From assembly GCF_027923405.1 (NCBI RefSeq), contig NZ_BQYI01000001.1:2520501-2584500 (forward strand): a stretch of 64,000 nt of DNA, read 5' to 3'. A program made the position numbers and the translations under genes. Within the stretch, counting starts at the first letter, position 1, and every line of letters begins with the position of its first letter. The DNA is from Paenibacillus sp. YYML68 (GTDB lineage: Bacteria > Bacillota > Bacilli > Paenibacillales > NBRC-103111). Below are positions 8,832-17,376 of the stretch, in pieces. The notes under the pieces are model-generated. The model saw only the letters and a list, made by a program, of their open reading frames with translations, searched no databases and was not told the DNA's origin.

Positions 8832-9086
8832 ATGCCATTCGGCAATATCGGAGTGCCAGGCCTAATTCTTATTGTCGTGATTGCACTTATTATTTTTGGA
8901 CCGTCCAAGCTGCCTGAGCTCGGCCGCGCATTCGGCCGTACGCTTAGCGAATTCAAGAACGCAACGCGAGGCCTAATAAACGGTGACGACGACAAGTCGG
9001 AGACGGATGCACCGAAGCAGTCGGTACAGGACAAGCCGCAAGCTTCCGTAGACGTGAAGCCGGTCGTAGCCGCAGACAAAAACTAG
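8832..9086 (+). CDS. tatA: Second TatA subunit, next to phoX
   Basis: 84 residues. The same N-terminal membrane helix and hinge as in the tatA at 5575 ([22 protein letters not shown], then [14 protein letters not shown]), followed by a longer tail rich in D, K, Q, V and P. AAAGGAG is spaced 10 bases before the ATG. Placement straight after phoX recalls the Bacillus phoD-tatAd-tatCd arrangement, where one Tat pair serves one phosphatase; here tatC is not adjacent. The near identity of the two tatA N-termini suggests duplication. Confidence 0.93.
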   Translation: MPFGNIGVPGLILIVVIALIIFGPSKLPELGRAFGRTLSEFKNATRGLINGDDDKSETDAPKQSVQDKPQASVDVKPVVAADKN

Positions 9087-9187
9087 CGATTGTGAATGGC
9101 TTCCTGGTGCTGGTTGCAGTGGGAAGTCATTTATGTTAGAGGTACAACCCAACCGTTGAATGTACATTTGAAGATGAAAGTATGATG

Positions 9188-9214
9188 GAGTCGCATTCGC
9201 GGCTCTTTTGTTTT
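9188..9214 (+). terminator. Rho-independent terminator after the second tatA
   Basis: GAGTCGC (9188-9194) pairs with GCGGCTC (9199-9205) with one wobble, loop ATTC, followed by TTTTGTTTT. Confidence 0.8.
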
Positions 9215-9295
9215 ACATGCATTTTGCCCCTAGGCAAAAGCTGGCAGCGCATAGTACGATACGTTACATAAAGAGAAAAGGGAGTGTGAATCACG

Positions 9296-9955
9296 ATGCT
9301 GCGTGCCGTTGTGTTTGACTTTGACGGACTCATCTTAGATACGGAGTCGGCTGAATTCGAGGCGTACCAGCTCATGTATCGCCATCATGGAGCGGAGCTG
9401 CCTGTACATGTATGGGGACAATGTGTCGGTACAGCCGGTACCTTCGACCCTTATGCTTACCTGGAGGAGCAGCTGGCGGATCGCACCTATGACCGACAGG
9501 CCGCTCAGGCGATGCGTCGGGCTCACTTCGAGAGCCGCATGGAGTTAGCGGACGTTCGGCCGGGGGTGCGCGAATACTTGGATACCGCGAGCCGCCTCGG
9601 ACTCCGCATCGGGCTCGCGTCGAGCTCGTCCCGCGCATGGGTCGTCGGCTATCTTGAGCGACATGGGCTGTTAGAAGCGTTCGAGGTCATCCGAACGAAG
9701 GAGGATGTGGCGATCGTGAAGCCTGATCCCGAGCTGTACCTACAGGCTGTTCAGGCATTAGGAGTCGAGCCTCATGAGGCGGCGGCGTTCGAGGATTCAC
9801 CGAATGGTGCATTAGCCGCGAAGCGGGCGGGAATGAAGTGCGTCATCGTGCCGAACAGCGTGACGAGTCAGCTGACGTTCGGCGAGTATGACCTACAGCT
9901 GCAGTCGATGGCGGAGATGGGGCTGGAGGACGTGCTCGCGAGGCTGGTACGTTAA
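9296..9955 (+). CDS. HAD family phosphatase (beta-phosphoglucomutase-like, YhcW type)
   Basis: 219 residues. HAD motif I is DFDGLILDTE at residues 8-17, so Asp8 is the nucleophile and Asp10 the acid/base. Motif II is ASSSSRAW, motif III the Lys in KPDPELYL, and motif IV FEDSPNGALAAKRAGM. The cap is a helical C1 insert like that of beta-phosphoglucomutase and YhcW. It should hydrolyse or transfer phosphate on a small sugar phosphate; the substrate is not known. GGGAGTG precedes the ATG. It stands alone between the tatA terminator and spoVK. Confidence 0.88.
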   Translation: MLRAVVFDFDGLILDTESAEFEAYQLMYRHHGAELPVHVWGQCVGTAGTFDPYAYLEEQLADRTYDRQAAQAMRRAHFESRMELADVRPGVREYLDTASRLGLRIGLASSSSRAWVVGYLERHGLLEAFEVIRTKEDVAIVKPDPELYLQAVQALGVEPHEAAAFEDSPNGALAAKRAGMKCVIVPNSVTSQLTFGEYDLQLQSMAEMGLEDVLARLVR

Positions 9956-9985
9956 GCCATTTTTTTGCCCTCGGCTGGAAAGAGC

Positions 9986-9993
9986 GATACAAT
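9986..9993 (+). promoter_or_regulatory. Possible sporulation-sigma -10 element before spoVK
   Basis: GATACAAT resembles the -10 consensus cATACAnT used by mother-cell sigma E, and Bacillus spoVK is a mother-cell gene. The -35 side is poor, so this is only a suggestion. Confidence 0.25.
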
Positions 9994-10066
9994 AGACAAA
10001 AGAAACAGACACAATTCGCCCAAGTCCTGCGTATACATTAACACCAAAGAAGAGGTGATGTATCGC

Positions 10067-11062
10067 ATGAGCGAACGTGTTCAGTCTTCCGAGCACATCC
10101 AAATTACGAAGAACGCGCGGCAAATTAACGTCGTGCTGCGAACGCCAGAGCCGATTGCACATTCGACCTCCGCCCTGGCTGAGCCGATGTTCCATGGAAA
10201 GCCGCTGTCTCAGCAGGGCCAGTTCGGGGAAATTATGAAGGAGCTGGACCGGATGGTCGGTCTGGAGCATGTGAAGGAGCTCGTATTCGAGATCTACGCG
10301 TTGCTGCGGATCGCTACAATGCGCGCCGACGTCGGGTTAAGCGCGGGCAGTCAGGTGTACCATATGATCTTCAGAGGGAATCCGGGTACCGGCAAGACGA
10401 CGGTCGCTCGCATTATGGCGCGTCTGTTCCAGACGATGGGCGTGCTGAATAAGGGGCATCTGGTCGAGGTAGAGCGGGCCGATCTTGTCGGCGAGTATAT
10501 CGGACATACGGCGCTGAAGACGAGGGAGCTCGTCAAGAAGGCGATTGGCGGTATTCTGTTCATTGATGAGGCGTATAGTTTAGCCCGCGGCGGGGAAAAA
10601 GATTTCGGTAAAGAGGCCATCGACACACTCGTGAAGGCGATGGAGGATCATAAAAATCAGTTCATACTCATTCTGGCCGGCTACTCGGACGAGATGGAGC
10701 AGTTTCTCATGACGAATCCGGGGCTGCCTTCGCGGTTCCCGATCCAGCTTGACTTTCCCGATTATACGGTGGATCAGTTGATGCAGATTGTCGATTCGAT
10801 CGTGAAGGAGCGGGAATATGCACTCACCCCATCGACCGAGGCTAAGATTCGGCAGCAAATTACGAATGAGAAAAACCAAATGGAAATTGCGTTCAGCAAC
10901 GCACGCTTCGTGCGCAACCTGATCGAGAAGGCGATGCGCAATCATGCCGTTCGGCTGTTAAGCTCGCCGCACATGCAGCCGTCCAAGCAGGATCTGATGG
11001 TCATACGGCCCGAGGACGTGAAGCTGGAGCGCAAGACGAAGGAGACGCACAAGTTTATATGA
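10067..11062 (+). CDS. spoVK: Stage V sporulation protein K (SpoVK), AAA ATPase
   Basis: About 331 residues from ATG 10067, placed 9 bases after AAGAGGTG (10050-10057); the reading frame is open upstream but lacks a better start. It is an AAA+ ATPase of the CbbX/SpoVK group: Walker A GNPGTGKTT, Walker B ILFIDEAY, sensor stretch ILAGYSDEM, and the arginine-finger region GLPSRFP. SpoVK acts late in sporulation in the mother cell; its substrate is not known. The stop overlaps the hflX start by 4 bases (ATGA), so the two are translationally coupled, as in Bacillus spoVK-ynbA. Confidence 0.93.
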   Translation: MSERVQSSEHIQITKNARQINVVLRTPEPIAHSTSALAEPMFHGKPLSQQGQFGEIMKELDRMVGLEHVKELVFEIYALLRIATMRADVGLSAGSQVYHMIFRGNPGTGKTTVARIMARLFQTMGVLNKGHLVEVERADLVGEYIGHTALKTRELVKKAIGGILFIDEAYSLARGGEKDFGKEAIDTLVKAMEDHKNQFILILAGYSDEMEQFLMTNPGLPSRFPIQLDFPDYTVDQLMQIVDSIVKEREYALTPSTEAKIRQQITNEKNQMEIAFSNARFVRNLIEKAMRNHAVRLLSSPHMQPSKQDLMVIRPEDVKLERKTKETHKFI

Positions 11063-12387
11063 AGCATACGACACATGAGGTAACACCTGACACAGAGGAA
11101 CGCGCGATACTCGTCAGCCTCGTCACGCAGCAGCTGAAGCGGGAGGATCTGTACGATCCGGATTATTCGCTGGCGGAGCTGATCCGACTGGCCGAGACAG
11201 CAAGCGTCGAGGTGCTGGGCACGATCACACAGAATAAGGAATACGCAGACTCCAAGTGGTTCATTGGCAAGGGGAAGGCGGAGGAGCTGAAGCAGGCGAT
11301 CGAGGAGACAGGGGCGAATACGGCGATTTTCGATCAGGAGCTGTCGGGAGCGCAGGTGCGCAACCTGGAGCAGTTTCTCGATGTGAAAATTATTGACCGT
11401 ACGCAGCTCATCCTCGACATCTTCGCCGGTCGCGCCAAGACGCGCGAAGGCATCATTCAGGTCGAGCTTGCCCAGCTCAGCTACCTGCTGCCGCGGTTGT
11501 CTGGCCACGGCAAGAACCTGTCACGACTCGGCGGCGGTATCGGAACACGCGGTCCGGGTGAGACGAAGCTCGAGACGGACCGTCGTCATATTCGCGACCG
11601 AATTAGCGAGCTGAAGCGTCAGCTGGTCGAGGTGACGCGTCATCGCACTCTGCATCGCGAGCGGCGCAAGAAGACCGGCGTGTTCCAAGTGGCGCTCGTC
11701 GGCTATACGAACGCGGGCAAGAGCACGTTGCTGCGCGAGCTGACGGAGGCGGACGTATACGTGGAGAACCAGCTGTTCGCCACGCTCGACCCGACGTCGC
11801 GCCAGCTGAAGCTGCCGGGCGGCACGGAGATCATCCTGACCGATACGGTCGGGTTCATTCAGAACCTGCCGCACGATCTCGTAGCGGCGTTCCGGGCGAC
11901 GCTCGAGGAAGTGAATGAGGCTGACCTTGTTCTGCACGTGGTGGACAGCTCGACGTCGATGATGCCGGTACAGATGAAGGTTGTCGACGAGGTGCTGGAG
12001 GAGCTTGGTGCGCATGGCAAGGAGCGCATTACGATTTTTAACAAAATCGATATGTGTACGCCGGAGCAGGTCGAGATGTTGACGACTGAAGGGGAGTTCC
12101 TGCGCATCTCGGCTTATCGGGAGGCTGATCAGACACGTGTGCTGGAGGCGCTCGAGAAGCATCAGATGGGCGGCAGCCGCACATTCCGCATTCCTGCCGA
12201 TAAGGGCGATGTGATCTCGCTCTTGTATCGGGTCGGCGAGGTGCTGGAGAACGAGGTGGACGGCGACGATATGCTGTTCAAGGTACGGTTGAACAATAAG
12301 GAATACGATAAGCTTGGCTATTTACTAGCCGCATATGATGCGGCAGGGCAGCAGGAGCATGGGGGAGAGACGTCGGAGCATGTTTAG
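11059..12387 (+). CDS. hflX: GTPase HflX
   Basis: 442 residues. N-terminal HflX domain (about 1-190) with the GTRGPGETKLE segment, a coiled-coil linker of R/E-rich helix (DRRHIRDRISELKRQL), then the G domain: G1 GYTNAGKST, G2 around FATLDPTSR, G3 DTVGF, G4 NKID. HflX binds the 50S subunit and splits stalled 70S ribosomes, mostly under stress. It overlaps spoVK by 4 bases, and the next gene starts inside its last codons, so spoVK, hflX and ynbB form one operon in the same order as in Bacillus subtilis. Confidence 0.95.
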   Translation: MKHTTHEVTPDTEERAILVSLVTQQLKREDLYDPDYSLAELIRLAETASVEVLGTITQNKEYADSKWFIGKGKAEELKQAIEETGANTAIFDQELSGAQVRNLEQFLDVKIIDRTQLILDIFAGRAKTREGIIQVELAQLSYLLPRLSGHGKNLSRLGGGIGTRGPGETKLETDRRHIRDRISELKRQLVEVTRHRTLHRERRKKTGVFQVALVGYTNAGKSTLLRELTEADVYVENQLFATLDPTSRQLKLPGGTEIILTDTVGFIQNLPHDLVAAFRATLEEVNEADLVLHVVDSSTSMMPVQMKVVDEVLEELGAHGKERITIFNKIDMCTPEQVEMLTTEGEFLRISAYREADQTRVLEALEKHQMGGSRTFRIPADKGDVISLLYRVGEVLENEVDGDDMLFKVRLNNKEYDKLGYLLAAYDAAGQQEHGGETSEHV

Positions 12388-13627
12388 TGAGCAGGTGCTC
12401 GCCTTGATGGAGAAGGCGGAGAAGAGTATTCAGGGTAGGACGCAAGAGCTGGAGCGCATCGTGGATCATAACCAGTGGAAGGTGATCCGCGCGTTCCAAA
12501 AGCATAAGGTAAGCGATTATCACTTCAACGGCTCGACGGGGTACGGTTATAACGACCGCGGACGCGAGGTGCTCGATCTGGTGTATGCCGATGTATTCGG
12601 CGCAGAGGCGGCGCTGGTGCGTCCGCACTTCGTGTCAGGCACGCATACGATCGGCACGGCTCTGTTCGGTGTACTGCGGCCGGGGGACGAGCTGCTGTCG
12701 ATTACAGGTCGCCCCTACGACACGCTGCATAAGGTGATCGGTAAGCCCGGAGATGGGCTCGGCTCGCTGCAGGACTGGGGAGTGCGCTACGCTGAGGTGG
12801 AGTTGACCGAGGATGGGCGCCCTGATTACGAGGAGATTGGCCGCCGGATTAACGCGGATACGAAGGTTGTTGCGATTCAGCGCTCCCGCGGCTATTCGTG
12901 GCGAGCATCGTTCACGGTTGCGGAGATCGGTGAGATGGTGCGCTTCGTGAAGGAGATCAAGCACGATGTGATCGTATTCGTGGACAATTGCTACGGGGAG
13001 TTCACGGAGCTGCAGGAGCCGACCGAGGTAGGCGTCGATCTGATGGCGGGCTCGTTGATCAAAAATCCCGGCGGCGGTCTCGCACCGACTGGCGGCTATA
13101 TTGCTGGTGTGAAGCGTTATGTCGAGCTGGCGTCATATCGACTAACTGCCCCGGGAATCGGCGGGGAGGTCGGCGCGATGCTCGACACGATGCGTCCGAT
13201 GTTCCAAGGTCTGTACATGGCGCCTCATGTTGTTGGACAAGCTGTAAGAGGGTCGATATTCGCCGCAGCGCTGTTCGAGGAGCTCGGCTTCGAGACACGT
13301 CCACATTGGAGCGAGACGCGGACGGATCTGATTCAGGCGATCCGCTTCACGAGCGCGGAGCATTTGATCGCCTTCGTGCAAGGCATACAGCGGGCGGCAG
13401 CCGTGGATGCGCATGTCGTGCCGGAGCCGTGGGACATGCCGGGGTACGAAAATCCGGTCATTATGGCAGCCGGGACGTTCATCCAGGGGGGCAGTCTCGA
13501 GCTGTCGGCCGATGCGCCGATCCGTGAGCCGTATATCGCTTACATGCAGGGCGGGCTGACGTATTCCCATTGTAAGCTCGGGGCGATGACGGCCTTACAG
13601 ACGATGCTAGACCGCGGATTGCTGTAA
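12380..13627 (+). CDS. ynbB: PLP-dependent aluminum-resistance/methionine gamma-lyase family protein (YnbB)
   Basis: About 415 residues. It belongs to the fold-type I PLP enzymes of the YnbB group, with the cofactor lysine in MAGSLIKNPGGGLAPTGGYIAG, the FVDNCYGEF stretch before it, and FNGSTGYGYNDRGRE near the N-terminus. The family is labelled as aluminum resistance or cystathionine beta-lyase-like, but its reaction in Bacillus is not settled. The chosen ATG at 12380 overlaps hflX by 8 bases and has GGGGGAGAG upstream; in-frame ATGs at 12335 and 12359 would overlap hflX more. Its stop codon lies in a GlnR box. Confidence 0.88.
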   Translation: MFSEQVLALMEKAEKSIQGRTQELERIVDHNQWKVIRAFQKHKVSDYHFNGSTGYGYNDRGREVLDLVYADVFGAEAALVRPHFVSGTHTIGTALFGVLRPGDELLSITGRPYDTLHKVIGKPGDGLGSLQDWGVRYAEVELTEDGRPDYEEIGRRINADTKVVAIQRSRGYSWRASFTVAEIGEMVRFVKEIKHDVIVFVDNCYGEFTELQEPTEVGVDLMAGSLIKNPGGGLAPTGGYIAGVKRYVELASYRLTAPGIGGEVGAMLDTMRPMFQGLYMAPHVVGQAVRGSIFAAALFEELGFETRPHWSETRTDLIQAIRFTSAEHLIAFVQGIQRAAAVDAHVVPEPWDMPGYENPVIMAAGTFIQGGSLELSADAPIREPYIAYMQGGLTYSHCKLGAMTALQTMLDRGLL

Positions 13628-13639
13628 TTAATGATGACA
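13623..13639 (+). promoter_or_regulatory. GlnR box I upstream of glnR
   Basis: TGTAA-N7-TGACA fits TGTNA-N7-TNACA exactly. It overlaps the ynbB stop codon and ends 22 bases before the -35 box of the glnR promoter. Confidence 0.75.
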
Positions 13640-13661
13640 TATAGCATGAACCTAACACAAC

Positions 13662-13690
13662 TTGACACGTATCCTTAACAGGGCTACAAT
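13662..13690 (+). promoter_or_regulatory. Sigma-A promoter of glnRA
   Basis: TTGACA (13662-13667), 17-bp spacer, TACAAT (13685-13690): a near-consensus housekeeping promoter, with the transcript expected to begin near 13697. Confidence 0.85.
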
Positions 13691-13709
13691 AATAGTAAGG
13701 TTTTTCCTG

Positions 13710-13726
13710 TGTTAGGGGTGATAACA
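13710..13726 (+). promoter_or_regulatory. GlnR box II over the glnR ribosome binding site
   Basis: TGTTA-N7-TAACA is a perfect TGTNA-N7-TNACA site. It covers the Shine-Dalgarno AGGGGTGAT and ends on the first base of the glnR ATG, downstream of the predicted transcript start, so bound GlnR would block elongation or initiation. Confidence 0.75.
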
Positions 13727-14139
13727 TGAGTGATGACATTCGCAGAAATATGGCCCTGTTCCCTATCGGAATCGTGATGAAGCTGACGGACTTAACGGCC
13801 AGACAAATTCGATACTACGAGCAGCATGAGCTTATTATTCCTGCCCGTACCGGAGGCAATCAGCGGCTCTACTCGTTTAACGATGTCGAGCGCTTACTTG
13901 AGATCAAAGATCTCATTGAGAAGGGCGTCAACATCGCGGGCATTAAGCAGGTGCTTCTACCGGTCGACAAGAACTCGGAGGAAGCGACGGTGCTCAATGA
14001 GCAGACCGAGGTCAAGCGTCGCGAATTGACCGATTCCCAGCTGCATAAGATGTTGAAGCAGCAGCTGCTCGGCGGAGGCAAGCGTCCGAATCACGTTTCG
14101 TTGATTCAAGGCGAGCTTTCCCGTTTTTTCAGAAAATAA
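13726..14139 (+). CDS. glnR: Nitrogen regulator GlnR (MerR family)
   Basis: 137 residues, the normal GlnR length. N-terminal MerR-type winged helix: FPIGIVMKLTDLTARQIRYYEQH, then the wing GGNQRLYSFNDVERLLEIKDL, a short dimer helix, and a C-terminal tail ending RFFRK. In Bacilli, feedback-inhibited glutamine synthetase binds this tail and activates DNA binding, so glnRA is repressed when glutamine is plentiful. It is followed 175 bases later by glnA on the same strand, with no terminator between. Two GlnR boxes frame its promoter, so it should regulate itself. Confidence 0.95.
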   Translation: MSDDIRRNMALFPIGIVMKLTDLTARQIRYYEQHELIIPARTGGNQRLYSFNDVERLLEIKDLIEKGVNIAGIKQVLLPVDKNSEEATVLNEQTEVKRRELTDSQLHKMLKQQLLGGGKRPNHVSLIQGELSRFFRK

Positions 14140-14153
14140 CAGTCCCTGACGCA

Positions 14154-14228
14154 GGTCAACTGGGCGGCGCATCTTCGATGCCGTCATTATTCTCTTCGTC
14201 CCGGCGAAAGTACAGGATCGGGTTGACC
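14154..14228 (+). other. Possible structured RNA between glnR and glnA
   Basis: GGTCAAC (14154-14160) can pair with GTTGACC (14222-14228). Inside lie two small hairpins: GCATC-TTC-GATGC (14169-14181) and CTTCG/CGAAAG (14194-14210). Together they could form a three-way junction. No known riboswitch family was recognised. The rest of the 175-base spacer shows only the glnA ribosome binding site AAGGAGGAG (14299-14307). Confidence 0.3.
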
Positions 14229-14314
14229 GAAGCATCTCCGGCGTGTAGGCGACAGCCGATGAGCGCTGGAAGGCTTCGTTAATATGAGCCTATTTTTAAG
14301 GAGGAGATTTACAA

Positions 14315-15652
14315 GTGACGGATAAGCAATATACCAAAGAGGACATTATGCGCATCGCGCAGGAGCAGAACGTTCGATTCATTCGACTGCAATTTACCGA
14401 CCTGCTCGGTACGATCAAGAACGTAGAAATTCCAGTTAGCCAGCTTGAGAAAGCACTTGACAATAAAATGATGTTCGACGGCTCCTCGATCGAAGGCTAC
14501 GTGCGTATTGAGGAATCTGATATGTACCTATACCCTGACTTGAGCACGTGGGTTGTGTTCCCGTGGGTTACACAGGACCGCGTCGCACGTCTGATCTGCG
14601 ACATCTACTTACCGGATGGCCGTCCATTCCCGGGCGACCCGCGCGGCATCCTGAAGGCGGCGTTGAAGGAAGCCGAGGAAATGGGCTATACGGCGATGAA
14701 CGTAGGTCCTGAGCCGGAATTCTTCTTGTTCAAGACCGACGAGAAGGGCAATCCGACAATGGAGTTGAACGATCAGGGCGGTTACTTCGACCTTGCGCCT
14801 ACAGACCTTGGCGAGAACTGCCGTCGTGAGATCGTATTGACGCTCGAGGAGATGGGCTTCGAGATTGAGGCTTCCCACCACGAGGTTGCTCCAGGTCAGC
14901 ATGAGATCGACTTCAAGTATGCTGATGCGATTAAGGCTGCGGACCAGATTCAGACGTTCAAGCTCGTCGTGAAGACGGTAGCTAGACAGCACGGCCTGCA
15001 TGCTACATTCATGCCGAAGCCGTTATTCGGTGTGAACGGCTCCGGTATGCACTGCCATCAGTCGCTGTTCCGCGGCAATGAGAATGCGTTCTACGACGAG
15101 AGCGACAAGCTTGGTCTGAGCACGACAGCTCGTCATTACATGGCCGGTATTCTGAAGCATGCCCGTGCGTTCGCAGCGATAACGAACCCGACGGTGAACT
15201 CCTACAAGCGTCTGGTGCCTGGCTATGAGGCACCGTGCTACGTCGCATGGTCGGCGAGCAACCGCAGCCCGATGATCCGTATTCCGGCTTCCCGCGGCTT
15301 GTCCACGCGCGTTGAGGTTCGCAATCCGGACCCTGCGGCGAACCCGTATCTGGCGTTGGCTGTTATGCTGAAGGCGGGTCTGGACGGCATCAAGAACAAG
15401 ATGCAGCTGCCTGCTCCAACAGACCGTAACATCTATGTGATGACAGAGGACGAGCGTGAGGAGCAAGGTATTCCTAGCTTGCCGCTCAACCTGAAGCAGG
15501 CGATCGATGAGATGCTTCGCGACGATGTCATCTGCGATACGCTGGGCGATCATGCGCTTGCGCATTTCGTTGAGCTGAAGGAAATCGAGTGGGACATTTA
15601 CCGCACACAGGTTCACACTTGGGAGCGCGAGCAATATTTGACGCTGTACTAA
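14315..15652 (+). CDS. glnA: Glutamine synthetase, type I (alpha)
   Basis: 445 residues with a GTG start preceded by AAGGAGGAG. Makes glutamine from glutamate, ammonia and ATP in a dodecamer. Visible landmarks are [19 protein letters not shown] (metal and latch region), GPEPEFFLF, the [19 protein letters not shown] block (ATP and metal), [11 protein letters not shown], the [17 protein letters not shown] loop and RIPASRG with [13 protein letters not shown]. The length and the lack of the adenylylation-loop extension fit the short GSI-alpha enzymes of Bacilli, which are controlled by feedback and by GlnR rather than by adenylylation. It is the last gene of glnRA and has a long perfect terminator. 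Confidence 0.97.
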   Translation: MTDKQYTKEDIMRIAQEQNVRFIRLQFTDLLGTIKNVEIPVSQLEKALDNKMMFDGSSIEGYVRIEESDMYLYPDLSTWVVFPWVTQDRVARLICDIYLPDGRPFPGDPRGILKAALKEAEEMGYTAMNVGPEPEFFLFKTDEKGNPTMELNDQGGYFDLAPTDLGENCRREIVLTLEEMGFEIEASHHEVAPGQHEIDFKYADAIKAADQIQTFKLVVKTVARQHGLHATFMPKPLFGVNGSGMHCHQSLFRGNENAFYDESDKLGLSTTARHYMAGILKHARAFAAITNPTVNSYKRLVPGYEAPCYVAWSASNRSPMIRIPASRGLSTRVEVRNPDPAANPYLALAVMLKAGLDGIKNKMQLPAPTDRNIYVMTEDEREEQGIPSLPLNLKQAIDEMLRDDVICDTLGDHALAHFVELKEIEWDIYRTQVHTWEREQYLTLY

Positions 15653-15680
15653 GAGATTTCATGAGTAGCTAGCATGTATA

Positions 15681-15713
15681 GATAGACCCTGAAGCAGCGC
15701 TTCAGGGTCTATC
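15681..15713 (+). terminator. Terminator of glnRA
   Basis: GATAGACCCTGAAGC (15681-15695) and GCTTCAGGGTCTATC (15699-15713): a perfect 15-bp stem with a 3-base loop, followed by TTGATAAAT. It lies just before the convergent MBL gene and may serve both. Confidence 0.85.
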
Positions 15714-15748
15714 TTGATAAATAGGGCTTGCTGATTGAACCCTTCCTT

Positions 15749-16507
15749 CTAATTTTTCTCAGGTAAACGCAGCAGATTTAGAACGTGGCGCTTCACCTCT
15801 TGCGCCTGTAACTGATGACCGTGCCCCAAATAAAATGTTTGTGCTCCAGTTTCGAGTATGCGTGTTAATTCGTGCGCAACTCTGTGAGGATCGTCCTCGA
15901 AAGGAGGTCGTATGGCTCTATGAGTTTTAATGATCCCGCCCAATAATATGCCGGAAGCGACGAGATCCCCGACAAAGGCCTGGCGGGAGGCCAGTTCGAT
16001 CGATATCGATCCGGCCGTATGGCCAGGCGTATGCTTCACCACACCATCGACCCCGTAACAGTCAAGATTGATATGCGTTTGTTCTCCAAGCAGAATATTC
16101 GGTTCGAATCCAATGTAAGGTTCAAACATTAATGGCGTCTTGATAAATAACCGGCCGAACCAGCCCGTCGGGCAGAAGGTCATGGGAGACTCCCGGCTAT
16201 AATGCTTCGCGTCCGCTTGGTGAGCCAATATCGGTGCTCCTGACAGTTCTCGAATCTTCGCGGCGCTGCCCGCATGATCGACATGCGCATGAGTTATTAT
16301 AATCAGCTTGATGTCTTTCCAAGATCGATTTTCTCGGAACAATGCTTGCCCAATTTTGTGTTCTGATCCCGGCAGCCCTGCATCGATGAGGATGCATCCA
16401 TCCAGCCCTATAACTAAATAAGCATTCACCATATGGAGAGGAAGGATCGGAATCCTAACGATTCTAGCTCTATCGTGCCGTGACGTCAGGCCATTAATAA
16501 AATTCAC
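15749..16507 (-). CDS. MBL-fold metallo-hydrolase
   Basis: About 252 residues. The metal ligands are all visible: HAHVDH, the His in HTPGHTAGS, the Asp in VGDLVASG and the final His in YLGHGHQL. This is a metallo-beta-lactamase fold of the glyoxalase II-like/quorum-quencher group; the exact substrate is not readable. A GTG at 16507 is preferred because AAAGGGTG lies 6 bases before it; the ATG at 16525 in the same frame lacks a ribosome binding site. It lies 106 bases after a tetR gene on the same strand, and both have the same TACCAACT half-site upstream, so it is probably the repressor's target. Confidence 0.85.
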   Translation of the reverse strand: MNFINGLTSRHDRARIVRIPILPLHMVNAYLVIGLDGCILIDAGLPGSEHKIGQALFRENRSWKDIKLIIITHAHVDHAGSAAKIRELSGAPILAHQADAKHYSRESPMTFCPTGWFGRLFIKTPLMFEPYIGFEPNILLGEQTHINLDCYGVDGVVKHTPGHTAGSISIELASRQAFVGDLVASGILLGGIIKTHRAIRPPFEDDPHRVAHELTRILETGAQTFYLGHGHQLQAQEVKRHVLNLLRLPEKN

Positions 16508-16535
16508 CGTCGAACACCCTTTCATTTCAATTTAA

Positions 16536-16551
16536 GTCCAACCAGTTGGTA
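16536..16551 (-). promoter_or_regulatory. Operator-like palindrome upstream of the MBL gene
   Basis: Read on the minus strand TACCAACTGGTTGGAC, with arms CCAAC/GTTGG. The first eight bases are identical to the palindrome before the tetR gene (17243-17258). It lies some 30 bases before the preferred GTG start. Confidence 0.5.
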
Positions 16552-16613
16552 TGTGTATATCTAAAGCAAAACACGCATATGATGCGCGTTGTGTATGGAA
16601 CCGGGTTCATCGA

Positions 16614-17222
16614 TCAATGGTTATTCAGCAAGCAAGAAATATATTGTCTGAAATACTCTATATTACATTTGATTACCTCTCTGTCATTTCTCGCTTTCGC
16701 TAGGATCAGTGAGCCTTGGTAGGTTGAGAAAAAATAATCCGCAAGCTGTTGGCCATCTAGCTTCAAGGCTGGTGTAGTCAGTGAGAGTTCGTCGAAGATT
16801 GACTTCAACAGTTTCGTATTATTAAGCAGTTTCTCTTCGCATAACGCGCGAAAAACTTCGCTCGTTTCGGCCAATTCTTGCGTCATCACCGCTACCAGAC
16901 AGCTACTAGGGGAGTCGGGATTGCTCGCCATCTCGGAGAAAAAATCTAAAAATGCGTGCAGCTTTTCTAGCGGGTCATGGATTCCATTCAATCCAGCTTC
17001 GGCAATGAAATGGAGTTGAAGCCTCTCAAATTGTTCAATAGCGGCTTTGCCAACATCTTCCTTGGACTTGAAGTAATGAAAAAAGCTACCCTTGGTCACA
17101 CCTGCTTGGACGCAGATCTCATCGACCGTTGTTCCATGATAGCCTTTCGCGAGCATAAGTGAAAGTGCAGCCTCAAGAAGCTTGTCTTTTTTAAGCGGAA
17201 TACTTGTGTCTATATGCTTCAT
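16614..17222 (-). CDS. TetR family transcriptional regulator
   Basis: 202 residues from the ATG at 17222, which has GGGAGGG 6 bases upstream; an ATG 21 bases further up is less likely. N-terminal helix-turn-helix: LLEAALSLMLAKGYHGTTVDEICVQAGVTKGSFFHYFKSKEDV, the standard TetR DNA-binding pattern. The C-terminal part is an all-helical ligand and dimer domain of the TetR_C/AcrR type. The neighbour downstream is an MBL hydrolase with a matching upstream palindrome. A repressor of itself and of that enzyme is the simple reading; the ligand is unknown. Confidence 0.92.
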   Translation of the reverse strand: MKHIDTSIPLKKDKLLEAALSLMLAKGYHGTTVDEICVQAGVTKGSFFHYFKSKEDVGKAAIEQFERLQLHFIAEAGLNGIHDPLEKLHAFLDFFSEMASNPDSPSSCLVAVMTQELAETSEVFRALCEEKLLNNTKLLKSIFDELSLTTPALKLDGQQLADYFFSTYQGSLILAKARNDREVIKCNIEYFRQYISCLLNNH

Positions 17223-17242
17223 GTTTATGCCCTCCCATAACA

Positions 17243-17258
17243 TACCAACTAGTCAGTA
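17243..17258 (-). promoter_or_regulatory. Operator-like palindrome upstream of tetR
   Basis: TACCAACTAGTCAGTA on the plus strand is an imperfect palindrome around ACTAGT, 20 bases before the tetR start. It shares TACCAACT and the GT step with the site before the MBL gene, on the pattern of TetR-family operators. Confidence 0.55.
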
Positions 17259-17376
17259 CTATATTGAAATTATACATCAATGTCAAGAAATAAATCCTAC
17301 GCATCTCAGCCTGCAATGGCTACGTGTACCAACCCGGGGGGTGAAGGCTGTATATAATCTTGTTCAGCAAGCACTA

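Noticed and set aside
16508-16525. ATG at 16525 as start of the MBL enzyme
   Set aside because: It has no Shine-Dalgarno, and its own bases (GAAATGAAAGGGTG) look like the ribosome binding site for the GTG at 16507.
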